Shown here in pieces: positions 8,635-16,875 of a DNA stretch of 53,362 bases; within the stretch, counting starts at the first letter, position 1, and the number at the start of each line of letters is the position of its first letter. Under the pieces are notes generated by a model. That model did no database searches, was not told the origin of the DNA, and worked only from the letters and a program-made list of their open reading frames with translations. The position numbers and the translations under genes were made by a program. Source of the DNA: Clostridiales bacterium (GTDB taxonomy: Bacteria > Bacillota > Clostridia > Peptostreptococcales > Anaerovoracaceae); assembly GCA_022773945.1 (NCBI GenBank), contig JALFNS010000016.1:1-53362 (forward strand), written 5' to 3'.

Positions 8635-10501
8635 TGATATCATCTCCTCCTTCAGGAATTATTATGGTGCACAGCACCCCGTTCTGCTCATTGGTGAGGG
8701 CTATAGATCCCCTCATGGTCTTTTCAAGAATCGACCTTGAAATAGGCAGTCCCAGCCCCGTCCCTTCTTCTCCCTTGGTCGTGAAGTATGGTTCGAACAC
8801 TTCATTCATGATATCATCCGGGACAGGATTGCCGCTGTTGAATATGAAGATCTTCAGTTGCTCCTCATCTTCTGATATGTCAATTCTTATACTTCTCCTG
8901 TCTGCAGGAACATCCTTCAGAGCATCGACAGCATTGGTCAGCACATTTATCAGAGCATGATAGAGAGCACTGGGATATCCGGTGAATTCAATATCACCGG
9001 CAGGGCTGAATTCGAAGCTGACCTTATTCTTCTTAAAGGAATCCGTCATGAGAGCTGCTGCAGATTTTATGAGCGAGCATACCTCAAAATCGGCAGCTTC
9101 GCTTTCCGGTTTCATATACCTGTTGAAATTGTCAATTGTTTCGGACATGAATCTTGTCAGCTGTTCCGTCTTTTCTGTGGCTTCTCTCAGCGATTCCTGC
9201 GTCATCTCTCCGTGAAGATAATCATCCAGTATATTTCCCTGAATTATGTTTATACTGTTCAGAGGCTGCTTCCACTGATGAGCGATTGCCGCCATCATCT
9301 CTCCCGACTGTGCCAGTCTTGACTGGTGAGCCATCATTATGTCTCTGTTCCGCTGAATTTCAACCAGTTTTTTTGCCAGCGCCTCAATGTCCTCCTCGTT
9401 CTCTATTTCGCTTCGCGCCTTTTCGGACAGTTCTCCCTCAAATCCCATGACCTTGAGAATTCCCATGGCTTCCTCAACGGGCGTGTTGTATTTCTTGAGC
9501 ACATACCTGATTATTATAATCAGCAGTACTATTACCACCAGTGCCAGGAATGCGATGGTTATCCTGACCAGCGTAACGGGCGAGAATATCACACTGTTTT
9601 CATTGGCTATTGTCAGCAGCCAGTCGTTGCTCAGACGTGCATATGTAATTGTCATATCATCGCCGTCGACTTTTCTCTGCATGTGGCCATTGGATTTCTT
9701 CATGGCGGGAGAGTCCGGATTGTCAAACAGTCCTTCCATGGATTTTCTAAGCTTATCGTCATCCTCTTCGAAGGAATCCACTATCACCTGTCCTTTCTGA
9801 TTGAACAGGGCTATTTCACCTTTGCTGTCCGGTTCCACAGCCAATATAAGATCTGTCGTGTTCTTCGTATTTATATCAGTTCCCACGACACCTATCAGAG
9901 TGTCATCGACGAATACAGCCTTTGCATAGGAGAGGATGTTCTGATCTATATCCGGGTCGTATATCGGCCCCACCCACACACCTTCTCCCTGCGCTTCAAT
10001 GGCCTTGAAGTAGTACTGCATGTACTCGGCATCATAGTCTGAGAAAGCCTCAAGATACACCCCGTTTTCCGCCGCATCGAGGAAGTATATGTTCCCTTCA
10101 TCATCGTAAACATACCATATTTCATACCCTTCATCACTCACCAGCTCCACGTTAACAGTGAAGAAAAGGCCTACCGTGTTGCTTAGATTCCCCAGAGAAT
10201 TCCTGATTATGGGATTCAGCTCATCCAGATAGCTGTCCATATAATCCGGATCATTCCTGTAGCCGTCAAGGTCAAAGGTGCTGTAGACAGTGGCCGCCAG
10301 AGCGTCAACCGTTCCTTCTGATTTTTCAAGAACGTTGCTCATCTGATTCGCACTCCTGACCGTTTCGTTCGTGCAGTTCTCTATGATGGAATCCTTGAGT
10401 GCACGGCAGGCATAATTCATGCTCAGCAGGGAAAACGCAGACAGAATTATGCCTATGCAGCTCGTAATTATTACCGTTGTCACGAATAGTCGTCTGTTCA
10501 T
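8627..10501 (-). CDS. membrane sensor histidine kinase with extracellular Cache-type domain
   Basis: From the ATG at 10501 the protein has 624 residues. TM1 (about 5-28) and TM2 (about 309-334) enclose a 280-residue extracellular region with Cache-like features (W-V-G-P-I-Y-D, S-Y-A-K-A-V, G-V-V-G-T-D-I). The cytoplasmic part has the phospho-acceptor H408 in I-A-H-Q-W-K-Q-P-L, the N-box N-V-L-T-N-A-V-D-A-L, the F-box F-E-P-Y-F-T-T-K and the G2 box G-T-G-L-G-L. H-Q-W-K-Q-P-L is typical of Cache-coupled kinases. The -10 TATAAT (10508-10513) ends 6 nt before this ATG with no ribosome-binding site, so a leaderless start is likely. The alternative ATG is at 10507. The ligand is unknown. Confidence 0.92.
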   Translation of the reverse strand: MNRRLFVTTVIITSCIGIILSAFSLLSMNYACRALKDSIIENCTNETVRSANQMSNVLEKSEGTVDALAATVYSTFDLDGYRNDPDYMDSYLDELNPIIRNSLGNLSNTVGLFFTVNVELVSDEGYEIWYVYDDEGNIYFLDAAENGVYLEAFSDYDAEYMQYYFKAIEAQGEGVWVGPIYDPDIDQNILSYAKAVFVDDTLIGVVGTDINTKNTTDLILAVEPDSKGEIALFNQKGQVIVDSFEEDDDKLRKSMEGLFDNPDSPAMKKSNGHMQRKVDGDDMTITYARLSNDWLLTIANENSVIFSPVTLVRITIAFLALVVIVLLIIIIRYVLKKYNTPVEEAMGILKVMGFEGELSEKARSEIENEEDIEALAKKLVEIQRNRDIMMAHQSRLAQSGEMMAAIAHQWKQPLNSINIIQGNILDDYLHGEMTQESLREATEKTEQLTRFMSETIDNFNRYMKPESEAADFEVCSLIKSAAALMTDSFKKNKVSFEFSPAGDIEFTGYPSALYHALINVLTNAVDALKDVPADRRSIRIDISEDEEQLKIFIFNSGNPVPDDIMNEVFEPYFTTKGEEGTGLGLPISRSILEKTMRGSIALTNEQNGVLCTIIIPEGGDDIND

Positions 10502-10507
10502 AGGCAT

Positions 10508-10513
10508 ATTATA
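10508..10513 (-). promoter_or_regulatory. extended -10 promoter of the kinase-regulator-rarA-ispH operon
   Basis: The minus strand reads TGCTATAAT, a perfect TATAAT with a TG extension. There is no good -35 box. The next ATG (10501) is 6 nt downstream and lacks a Shine-Dalgarno sequence, predicting a leaderless mRNA. Confidence 0.65.
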
Positions 10514-10540
10514 GCAAAAGTTTAAAGAAATTAAAAAACA

Positions 10541-10569
10541 TTGACAGGGAATAACTCATCAGTTAGAAT
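10541..10569 (+). promoter_or_regulatory. promoter of the M28 peptidase gene
   Basis: A consensus TTGACA -35 box (10541-10546) and TAGAAT -10 box (10564-10569) are separated by 17 bp. Transcription should start near 10576, giving a leader of about 140 nt before the peptidase ATG at 10715. It is divergent from the sensor-kinase promoter about 30 bp away. Confidence 0.75.
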
Positions 10570-10575
10570 TAGGTG

Positions 10576-10690
10576 AAAATTCCGATTGTAACAAGGCGGA
10601 GTTTTATGGTAACTGACTTTTGAGGAAGTTGAGAAAATTAGGAGAAACAGGCTCTTAAAGGATCAACGCGTTTTGCGTTGGTCTTTTTTA
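10576..10690 (+). promoter_or_regulatory. structured 5' leader with intrinsic terminator (attenuator or small RNA)
   Basis: The leader opens with a 9-bp hairpin (10576-10584 pairing with 10597-10605, one G-U pair). It ends with a strong intrinsic terminator: stem GATCAACGC (10661-10669) against GCGTTGGTC (10675-10683), loop GTTTT, then TTTTTT. The terminator sits 25 nt before the start codon and only 12 nt before the ribosome-binding site, so the downstream gene needs read-through. This could be an attenuator, an unrecognised riboswitch, or a separate RNA of about 115 nt. I do not recognise a known riboswitch core. Confidence 0.55.
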
Positions 10691-10714
10691 TTTATTTATC
10701 ATAAGGAGGAGGTT

Positions 10715-12862
10715 ATGAAAAAACAAAAAGCAATTATTTCGGTCGCTGTTTCGGTGACCATGGTCCTCGCCCTGCTGGGTCTCAGCGGATGCGGCGGACA
10801 GACAAGCGAGCTGTCCATGGCTGATGAAGTCAGCGCCTATGTGGATAACATCGACATGGAGTATGCCTATGATACAACCTACAATCTGGCATACAACGAC
10901 GATCTTCATTCATCGGAGCTCGGATTCAGAACGGCAGGTAGCGATGCAGAACATAAAGCTGCAGACTATCTGGCCGGAGAAATGAAGAAACTGGGTCTCG
11001 AGGATATCGAGAAAGTGCCGGTTTCTGTGGACAAATGGCAGTTCAACGGAGCAAGCCTCAAGGTTGACGGCATCGACACTATCACCCCTGCTTCCTATGC
11101 TTCCGTCGGAACAGGCGATGACGGAATCACTGCCGAACTCGTTGACATCGGAGACGGAACCGCGTCAAACTATGAAGGCAAGGATGTCGCCGGAAAAATC
11201 CTCATCGCATCTGTCGATCAGTGGAATGAATACTGGATCAACCTGCCTCTGGAGGAAGCGAATTTCCACGGTGCAGCAGCCCTGATTACTTATGCTTCCG
11301 GTGGATATGCGCAGGTGTCCGGTGATGCGGTCAACATGCAGGACATCTGTACGAATCCGTCAATCCCATGTGTAAGTGTAAGCAAAAACCAGGGCAAGCA
11401 GCTCATCAAGGCTGCCAAAGCAGGCAAAAGCGCAACTCTGACGGTTGACAATGAGGTCGCCGATGACGAGGGCACTTCCTACAACGTGGTCGGCAAGATT
11501 AAGGGCAAGAGCAGCGATCAGCAGATTATCATGTCAGCCCACTATGACGTTTACTTTGATGGTTTTCAGGATGACTGTGCTGCCGTAAGCATGATTCTTT
11601 CCGTAGCCAAAGGCATGATTGAATCGGATTACCGGCCGGAAAACGATATTCTCTTCGTCTGCCACGGCGCTGAGGAATGGGGCGCCTGCGGCTCGGAATT
11701 TGACTGGGCTACAGGATCCTATCAGATGATTAACGAAGCCGTTCCGGAGTGGGCCGAGAACACTATAGCTGTCTTCAATTTCGAGCTTCCGTCATACGAC
11801 GATCAGGCGGAACAGTCTCAGATAAGATGCGTTCCTGAATTCAGAGATTTCGTCAGGGAATATGTTGTAGACAGCGGCCTTTGCTTCGAAGCTGAGGGTG
11901 ATATCTACCCTGAAGGTACCAATGAAGAATCCAAGGACACGGGAACATACGACGACAATATTTCATACAGATTCGCGGGAATCCCTACCTTCACCAACCT
12001 GCACAACTATGGCAACGGCTGGTATCTGGACAACTATCATACTGCATGGGACAATGAGAAAACCTATAACGAGGATGTTATGAAATACAACATCGGCACC
12101 TACGGTACTCTTGCTATCATGATTGATCAGATGCCCGCACTTCCACTTAATTTCCGGCAGACCTGCAACGACCTGAGAGAAGGTTTCAATGCCGATATCG
12201 CAAAGGCTGCAGGAGCAGACGTCGAAGCCTTCAACACAGCTGTTGACAGTCTTGAGAAGGCGGCCGCCGAGCACGATGCCAAGGTTCAGGATATAAACGA
12301 TCGCTACGAAGCGGCAGCAGCTGAAGAGAATACTGAAGAGATGGCTTCCATCAGAGAAGAAGGCAAAGCCCTCAACGAAGCATCAAAGGAAGTATTCGGT
12401 GAAATACAGGACGAGCTGGTATGGGTTGTTCTCTCAGCTGACGTATATCCTAAACACGGTATGACTCAGGACAATATCGACACGATTAACACCATAGTGG
12501 CATCCCTGGAGAAGGGTGAGCTTTCAAACGACGATGAGACGGGTGCTCTTGATGTGGCGTGGAATATCAACGGCGGTCTGGAATACGGGTTCTACAGCTT
12601 CAGCGAAGAAATCTGCCTTGACGAGATGGACACATATACTGAAAGTCAGAATCCGGGCAACTTCTTCTGGGGAAGCGGCAAGGTAGCACCTCTGGCAGAG
12701 ACCTACGAAGCCACAATCTCACTTCTCGGCAAATCCGACGGAGATGACTTCACAGATGAAATAGCCCTCTACAAGGAGGAACTCACTAAGCAGCAGGAGA
12801 TTTACAAGGCATATATCGATGAAGAGACAGATGCCATAAACGAAATCGCCGGAATGCTCTAA
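10715..12862 (+). CDS. M28-family zinc peptidase, secreted lipoprotein
   Basis: The ATG at 10715 follows AAGGAGGAGG, giving 715 residues. A lipoprotein signal peptide ends at L-S-G-C (C26), so the enzyme is probably anchored outside the membrane. Residues about 50-260 include the peptidase N-terminal part with a PA-like insert (about 130-245). The M28 zinc site is visible as H276-Y-D278, D286/D287, E320-E321 and a later Y-H-T-A-W-D-N. M28 enzymes are aminopeptidases that release amino acids from peptides. The C-terminal 200 residues are acidic and helical, longer than a minimal M28 protein, and of unknown role. It is divergent from the Cache-kinase operon, which may sense its products (inference). 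Confidence 0.88.
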   Translation: MKKQKAIISVAVSVTMVLALLGLSGCGGQTSELSMADEVSAYVDNIDMEYAYDTTYNLAYNDDLHSSELGFRTAGSDAEHKAADYLAGEMKKLGLEDIEKVPVSVDKWQFNGASLKVDGIDTITPASYASVGTGDDGITAELVDIGDGTASNYEGKDVAGKILIASVDQWNEYWINLPLEEANFHGAAALITYASGGYAQVSGDAVNMQDICTNPSIPCVSVSKNQGKQLIKAAKAGKSATLTVDNEVADDEGTSYNVVGKIKGKSSDQQIIMSAHYDVYFDGFQDDCAAVSMILSVAKGMIESDYRPENDILFVCHGAEEWGACGSEFDWATGSYQMINEAVPEWAENTIAVFNFELPSYDDQAEQSQIRCVPEFRDFVREYVVDSGLCFEAEGDIYPEGTNEESKDTGTYDDNISYRFAGIPTFTNLHNYGNGWYLDNYHTAWDNEKTYNEDVMKYNIGTYGTLAIMIDQMPALPLNFRQTCNDLREGFNADIAKAAGADVEAFNTAVDSLEKAAAEHDAKVQDINDRYEAAAAEENTEEMASIREEGKALNEASKEVFGEIQDELVWVVLSADVYPKHGMTQDNIDTINTIVASLEKGELSNDDETGALDVAWNINGGLEYGFYSFSEEICLDEMDTYTESQNPGNFFWGSGKVAPLAETYEATISLLGKSDGDDFTDEIALYKEELTKQQEIYKAYIDEETDAINEIAGML

Positions 12863-12870
12863 TCACACAG

Positions 12871-12915
12871 ACCATGTATTGTGCACCACCCTTCCTTCCC
12901 GGTGCACGGTATGGT
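12871..12915. repeat. long imperfect hairpin downstream of the M28 gene
   Basis: GTGCACC (12881-12887) pairs with GGTGCAC (12901-12907), and flanking ACCAT (12871-12875) pairs with ATGGT (12911-12915) with an internal asymmetry. It has no T-run, so it may protect an mRNA 3' end rather than terminate. Confidence 0.5.
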
Positions 12916-12920
12916 ATACA

Positions 12921-12956
12921 GGAAAGAGGCCGCCGCTTAAACGACAGCCTCTTTCC
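12921..12956. terminator. terminator between the convergent M28 and APC permease genes
   Basis: GGAAAGAGGC (12921-12930) pairs with GCCTCTTTCC (12947-12956) across a 16-nt loop, followed by CGTTTTATT on the plus strand. It can serve the M28 gene. Confidence 0.75.
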
Positions 12957-12981
12957 CGTTTTATTGAATAGAAGAAATTTG

Positions 12982-14709
12982 TCAGTCAAAGAATGTTTCC
13001 GTCTTCTCTTCGCTGAGATACTTGTCCAGGACTTCGTCAACGTCCATCTTTCTTTCAGGAAGCGGTGCGTCCTTCTTCCTGCCTACAAGCCAGAGCACAA
13101 TTCCTAGAACTATGCATATGATTCCTCCGATTGCCAGCCAGTTCTGCACCTGAGGAATTACATTGCAGAATACGTCGTAATCGTCAGGACCCCATTCGCC
13201 CCATTCGATTTCATACCATCTCAGCCAGAACTGTCCCAGGAATGCCATGGCACCGGCGCATACAGCGAATACGCCGATTCTAACCGTATCACCTACGGCC
13301 AGTCCGAACCCGTTGGTAGGATTTCCTTCAGGATCCGTTACGCTCAGTCCTCCGAAGGCCTTCTTGAATATTATGTAGGCAACAGGACCCGAGCAGAGTG
13401 CTATAAGTCCCGTGGTCAGATAATCCGTTCCGTTTATGAGCAGAGCGATTATCGAAATTACAATCGGGAATCCGCAGCAGTATATGAGTCCCGCCTTGGA
13501 GCCTTTGATCCAGTAGAGATTTCTCTTGGCTCTGTCCTCTATCGGCAGCTTCTTTCTCAGCTTGATAACAGCCAGCGGAAGAATTATATACAGCGCGAGG
13601 ATGAACACAACCTCCATGGAAACCAGAGTCGTGAAGTCTGACTGTGCCAGTATCCATGTCACTATTGCCAGTGAGAGAATTCCCACATACGGAACCTTTC
13701 TCTTCTTGCTTATCTTAACCAGGAACTGAGGGCAGAGATGATCGTCCGCCAGAACGAAGAATCCGCGAGATCCCGATGCCAGATAAGTGTTGAATATAGC
13801 ACACTGTGAAATAATTGCAACTACCAGGAAGAAGTATCCTCCTGCAGTTCCGAGCGTTGACGTGAGCACTGTGGCATATCCCACATTTTCTCCGCCGAAT
13901 CCGCCCTCTGTGGACCAGAACTGCCAGCTTCCCTCAGGAAGTGAGCAGAGACCGCCCAGAGTAGGGAGTATGTAAGTGAGTGCTATAAGAGGCATTGCAA
14001 TCTTCAGTCCTCTAGGTATAACCTGAGGGTTCTTAACCTCTCCGGCCATATTGGATATGCATTCGTATCCGCAGTACATCCAGATGCAGATGCAGATTCC
14101 TCCGCCCAGACCGTCGATTACAGTGTAGTCTTCAGGCATGAACGGCTCAACCGGATTTGTCTGCCAGTTAATAAGACCTACAACCGCCACCAGTGCAAAG
14201 GCCGCGATAATCAGAACCGACAGAATGGTACTTACCGTTCCCACTTCTCTGAGACCCAGCAGATTGATAATGGTGAATATGAGAATCATTCCCACCTTGA
14301 GGGCTTCACTCGCCAGAGGTGAAAGTCCTCCCACCATCTGACTGACGTATCCGGCAACGAGAGCAACATACACACCATTGGTTATGTATGTGGAAACCGT
14401 TGCCCACCAGCCTGCCTGAAATCCCCAGAATTCTCCGAAGGCTTCCTTGATCCAGACGTATATACCGCCCTCCGACGGCATAACCGAGGAACATTCAGCG
14501 ACAAGGCTGCTTATAGGATACGCCCAGATAAAGGGGAACACAGCAAGCAAAAGAACTGTCATGCCCGGTCCGGCTTCCGGAATCATCTCCTCGATTCCGA
14601 AGGCACCTGCCGCTACCAGACAATAGAGCATGAATACAATTCCCGAAGTTTTAATGTCGTGCTTTTTTAATCCGGCAACGCCGTGCACGTGTGTCGTCTG
14701 TTCACTCAT
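12982..14709 (-). CDS. APC-superfamily amino-acid permease, member of the three-site regulon
   Basis: The protein has 575 residues from the ATG at 14709, which has GAGAGG 7 nt upstream; the in-frame TTG at 14724 is inside that ribosome-binding region. It is a polytopic membrane protein with about 12-14 helices. The APC-type first helix carries G-A-F-G-I-E-E-M, and G-E-V-K-N-P-Q follows mid-protein, as in amino-acid/polyamine permeases. The tail (about 480-575) adds two helices and a charged end, longer than the usual 450-500 residues. Its substrate is not clear from sequence. Its promoter holds the 47-bp operator (14786-14832) also found at both dehydrogenase/araC pairs, so it probably imports a substrate or inducer of that pathway. 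Confidence 0.9.
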   Translation of the reverse strand: MSEQTTHVHGVAGLKKHDIKTSGIVFMLYCLVAAGAFGIEEMIPEAGPGMTVLLLAVFPFIWAYPISSLVAECSSVMPSEGGIYVWIKEAFGEFWGFQAGWWATVSTYITNGVYVALVAGYVSQMVGGLSPLASEALKVGMILIFTIINLLGLREVGTVSTILSVLIIAAFALVAVVGLINWQTNPVEPFMPEDYTVIDGLGGGICICIWMYCGYECISNMAGEVKNPQVIPRGLKIAMPLIALTYILPTLGGLCSLPEGSWQFWSTEGGFGGENVGYATVLTSTLGTAGGYFFLVVAIISQCAIFNTYLASGSRGFFVLADDHLCPQFLVKISKKRKVPYVGILSLAIVTWILAQSDFTTLVSMEVVFILALYIILPLAVIKLRKKLPIEDRAKRNLYWIKGSKAGLIYCCGFPIVISIIALLINGTDYLTTGLIALCSGPVAYIIFKKAFGGLSVTDPEGNPTNGFGLAVGDTVRIGVFAVCAGAMAFLGQFWLRWYEIEWGEWGPDDYDVFCNVIPQVQNWLAIGGIICIVLGIVLWLVGRKKDAPLPERKMDVDEVLDKYLSEEKTETFFD

Positions 14710-14756
14710 AATAAAACCTCTCAATAAATAAATAAATAAGATATGATTACTCTTTA

Positions 14757-14762
14757 ATCATA
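14757..14762 (-). promoter_or_regulatory. -10 box of the APC permease promoter
   Basis: TATGAT on the minus strand lies exactly 23 bp from the near arm of the 47-bp operator, the same spacing as at 22395-22400 and 49051-49056. No recognisable -35 box exists at the expected position; the operator's flank occupies it, suggesting dependence on an activator. Confidence 0.65.
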
Positions 14763-14785
14763 ACCACTGCCCCTTAAATTAACAG

Positions 14786-14832
14786 TAGCCAATTTTTATT
14801 AAAGAACGCCCGTATTTACTAAAATTCGACTA
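14786..14832. promoter_or_regulatory. operator site A (47-bp inverted repeat) upstream of the APC permease
   Basis: The left arm is TAGCCAATTTTTA (14786-14798). The right arm read on the minus strand is TAGTCGAATTTTA (14832-14820). Ten of 13 positions match between arms, and the whole 47 bp aligns without gaps with sites B and C. The plus-strand promoter that overlaps the right arm in B and C is lost here (TCGACT, then TTGTAA), which fits the absence of an araC gene on this side. Confidence 0.75.
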
Positions 14833-14861
14833 GAATTATTTACATTTTTTGTAATTTCCTC

Positions 14862-14890
14862 TTGCAAAGGCTTTTGCGGTATGGTATTAT
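14862..14890 (+). promoter_or_regulatory. promoter of the Tad pilus operon
   Basis: TTGCAA (14862-14867) and TATTAT (14885-14890) are separated by 17 bp. The predicted transcript starts near 14897, about 22 nt before the cpaF ATG. The purine-rich AAAGGAAG lies rather far (about 15 nt) from the ATG. Confidence 0.7.
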
Positions 14891-14918
14891 CTCTCTTGAA
14901 AGGAAGATTTTGTAAATA

Positions 14919-16154
14919 ATGGCACATTATTCTACAGAAGACATCGCATCCTATATCAGCGAAACGAGACTGCGCCTTTCGGAGCAGGGAGAACAGCTTA
15001 CCGACAGTCGTGCACTGGAGAGAATTGAGGATTTTGTATTCTCACTTGATAAATCTCAGCTCTGCAGCCACGAGGAGAACAGCCGCCTCATAGAGAGACT
15101 GTTTCTCGCTCTGAGGAGTGAGATGGACATACTGCAGCCGCTTGTCGACGATAAGGATATATCTGAAATAATGGTCAACGGCAAGGACAATATTTTCATC
15201 GAACGGGCCGGGCGCATGGAGAAACTGCCCCTCGCCTTCGACACCACGGAGAACCTTGAAGAGCTTATCCGCCGCATTGCCGGCAAGGTGCACAGAGAGA
15301 TAAACGAGCTCAATCCCATTGTGGATGCCCGCCTCAGTGACGGGTCCAGAGTAAACGCCGTATTCAGAAACGTGGCGGTTAACGGCCCTATTCTCACCAT
15401 AAGGAAATTCCCCGGTGAGGTTATGACCATGGCGGATCTCATACGGAACGGCACTCTGTCTCTCGATGCAGCCCGGCTGCTTGAGCTGCTGGTGCAGTCC
15501 GGATACAACTGCTTCGTTTCCGGCGGCACCTCCAGCGGCAAGACGACGCTTCTGAATGTGCTGGCTCAGCTTATCCCGCCACACGAGCGGGTCGTGGTAA
15601 TCGAAGACTCTATCGAGCTTCAGATAAAACAGGTCGAGAACATAGTGAGAATGGAATGCCGAAGCGGCAATTCCCACGGCAAGGGTGCGGTAGATATGGC
15701 AATGCTGGTCAAGACCAGCCTGCGTATGAGACCGGACAGGATAATAATCGGAGAAGTTCGCGGCGGGGAAGTCTTCCACATGATAAATGCCATGAATACG
15801 GGGCACTCGGGAAGTCTGAGCACCGGTCACGCCAACAGTATCTCCGGAATGCTCAAAAGGCTCGAGGCCATGTTCATGCAGGCTGTGGACTACCCGGTAC
15901 AGGCTATAAGAAGTCAGATTTCCGAAGGAATAGATGTAATCATACACATGACCAGACAGAGCGACGGACAGAGAAAAGTTGTGGAAATCGCCGAGCTTGA
16001 CAGTGTCGTGGACAACGTGATTGTTACAAATACGCTCTATCGCTGTGACACAGGACTTACAGGCAGCAGAATAATACACCGGGAAAAACTTCCCGATGAA
16101 TACCGTAATCCGGAGAAGGGAGACAATGATGATAAGAGATTACTCGAAATATGA
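14919..16154 (+). CDS. cpaF: Tad pilus assembly ATPase CpaF/TadA
   Basis: This is the cytoplasmic hexameric secretion ATPase that powers Tad (Flp) pilus assembly. The 411-residue protein has an N-terminal helical domain, Walker A G-G-T-S-S-G-K-T-T (202-210), the Asp box V-V-V-I-E-D-S-I-E-L (226-235), R-M-R-P-D-R-I-I-I-G-E-V-R-G-G-E as Walker B region, and a G-H-S-G-S-L-S-T-G-H-A-N His box. The length is at the short end for CpaF. It is first in an eight-gene operon and overlaps tadB by 29 bp. CpaE, the CpaB/RcpC secretin parts and a prepilin peptidase are not in this window. Confidence 0.93.
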   Translation: MAHYSTEDIASYISETRLRLSEQGEQLTDSRALERIEDFVFSLDKSQLCSHEENSRLIERLFLALRSEMDILQPLVDDKDISEIMVNGKDNIFIERAGRMEKLPLAFDTTENLEELIRRIAGKVHREINELNPIVDARLSDGSRVNAVFRNVAVNGPILTIRKFPGEVMTMADLIRNGTLSLDAARLLELLVQSGYNCFVSGGTSSGKTTLLNVLAQLIPPHERVVVIEDSIELQIKQVENIVRMECRSGNSHGKGAVDMAMLVKTSLRMRPDRIIIGEVRGGEVFHMINAMNTGHSGSLSTGHANSISGMLKRLEAMFMQAVDYPVQAIRSQISEGIDVIIHMTRQSDGQRKVVEIAELDSVVDNVIVTNTLYRCDTGLTGSRIIHREKLPDEYRNPEKGDNDDKRLLEI

Positions 16155-16875
16155 GCTTTCGGGAAGGGAAAAGCTTACCTTTTATCTCGGCGGCTACGCT
16201 GCCATATTCACCTTGTCCTTCATATTTTACAGGATCCTACTCCTCTCGCTGGCTCTGGGGTTCCTGGTGATTAGGCTGCGTCCCTTTTACGAAGAGTACC
16301 TGGCGGAGAAGCGGCTCATTCGTCTTCAGGAGGAATTCAAGGACATGCTTTATTCCCTTTCCTCCTCTATTTCGTCGGGGCGCCATATGTCTGAAGCAAT
16401 CATGGAAGCACGGGAGAACCTGTCACTCAGTATCTCTGACAATTCCCAGATACTTGCCGAGCTTGCCCACATGGACAAAGCTCTGAAGGAAAACAATGAG
16501 AGCGACAAGGTGCTCCTTGCTGATTTTGCGGAGAGAAGTCACTGCGAGGACATAAGAAACTTCGTTCAGGTGTATACCACATGCAGGAGCATGGGAGGAG
16601 ATCTGGAGAGAGTGATAGCCCGCAGCTGTGACATAATAACCGACAAGATGAATATAAGGAGGGAGATCAGAGCGATTACAGCTCAGAAAAAACTGGAAGG
16701 CAGGCTTATTGCACTGATGCCTCCGGTTATGCTGGCACTGCTCAATCTTCTCTCACCTTCATATATAGAGCCTTTGTACACCACCGCAGGAGGCAGAATA
16801 GTAATGACCGGGGCCCTGGCTGCCATGTTTTTCGGAGTCCGGCTCATGGAAAGGATTTCGAATGTTGAAATCTAG
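16126..16875 (+). CDS. TadB-like pilus assembly membrane protein
   Basis: The protein has 249 residues from ATG 16126, which follows GGAGAAGGGAG. Two N-terminal membrane segments (about 20-55) precede the type II secretion F-like domain (about 60-220), with S-S-S-I-S-S-G-R-H-M-S-E-A and R-S-M-G-G-D-L-E typical of TadB, and then C-terminal membrane helices. TadB forms the inner-membrane platform with TadC, on which the ATPase acts. It overlaps cpaF at the start and the tadC-like gene by 14 bp at the end. It ends with TAG. Confidence 0.85.
   Translation: MMIRDYSKYELSGREKLTFYLGGYAAIFTLSFIFYRILLLSLALGFLVIRLRPFYEEYLAEKRLIRLQEEFKDMLYSLSSSISSGRHMSEAIMEARENLSLSISDNSQILAELAHMDKALKENNESDKVLLADFAERSHCEDIRNFVQVYTTCRSMGGDLERVIARSCDIITDKMNIRREIRAITAQKKLEGRLIALMPPVMLALLNLLSPSYIEPLYTTAGGRIVMTGALAAMFFGVRLMERISNVEI

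Noticed and set aside
10571-10620. Resemblance of the M28 leader to FMN, SAM-I or cobalamin riboswitch pieces (GGTGAAAATTCC)
   Set aside because: Only one short segment matches. The paired conserved segments of each class are missing and the order is wrong, so only an unclassified leader is reported.
14827-14854. Plus-strand promoter at operator site A (TCGACT, 17 bp, TTGTAA)
   Set aside because: Both boxes are poor. The Tad operon has a much better promoter at 14862-14890.
15042-16079. 345-codon minus-strand frame opposite cpaF
   Set aside because: CpaF motifs are unambiguous on the plus strand; the antisense frame has no recognisable domain.
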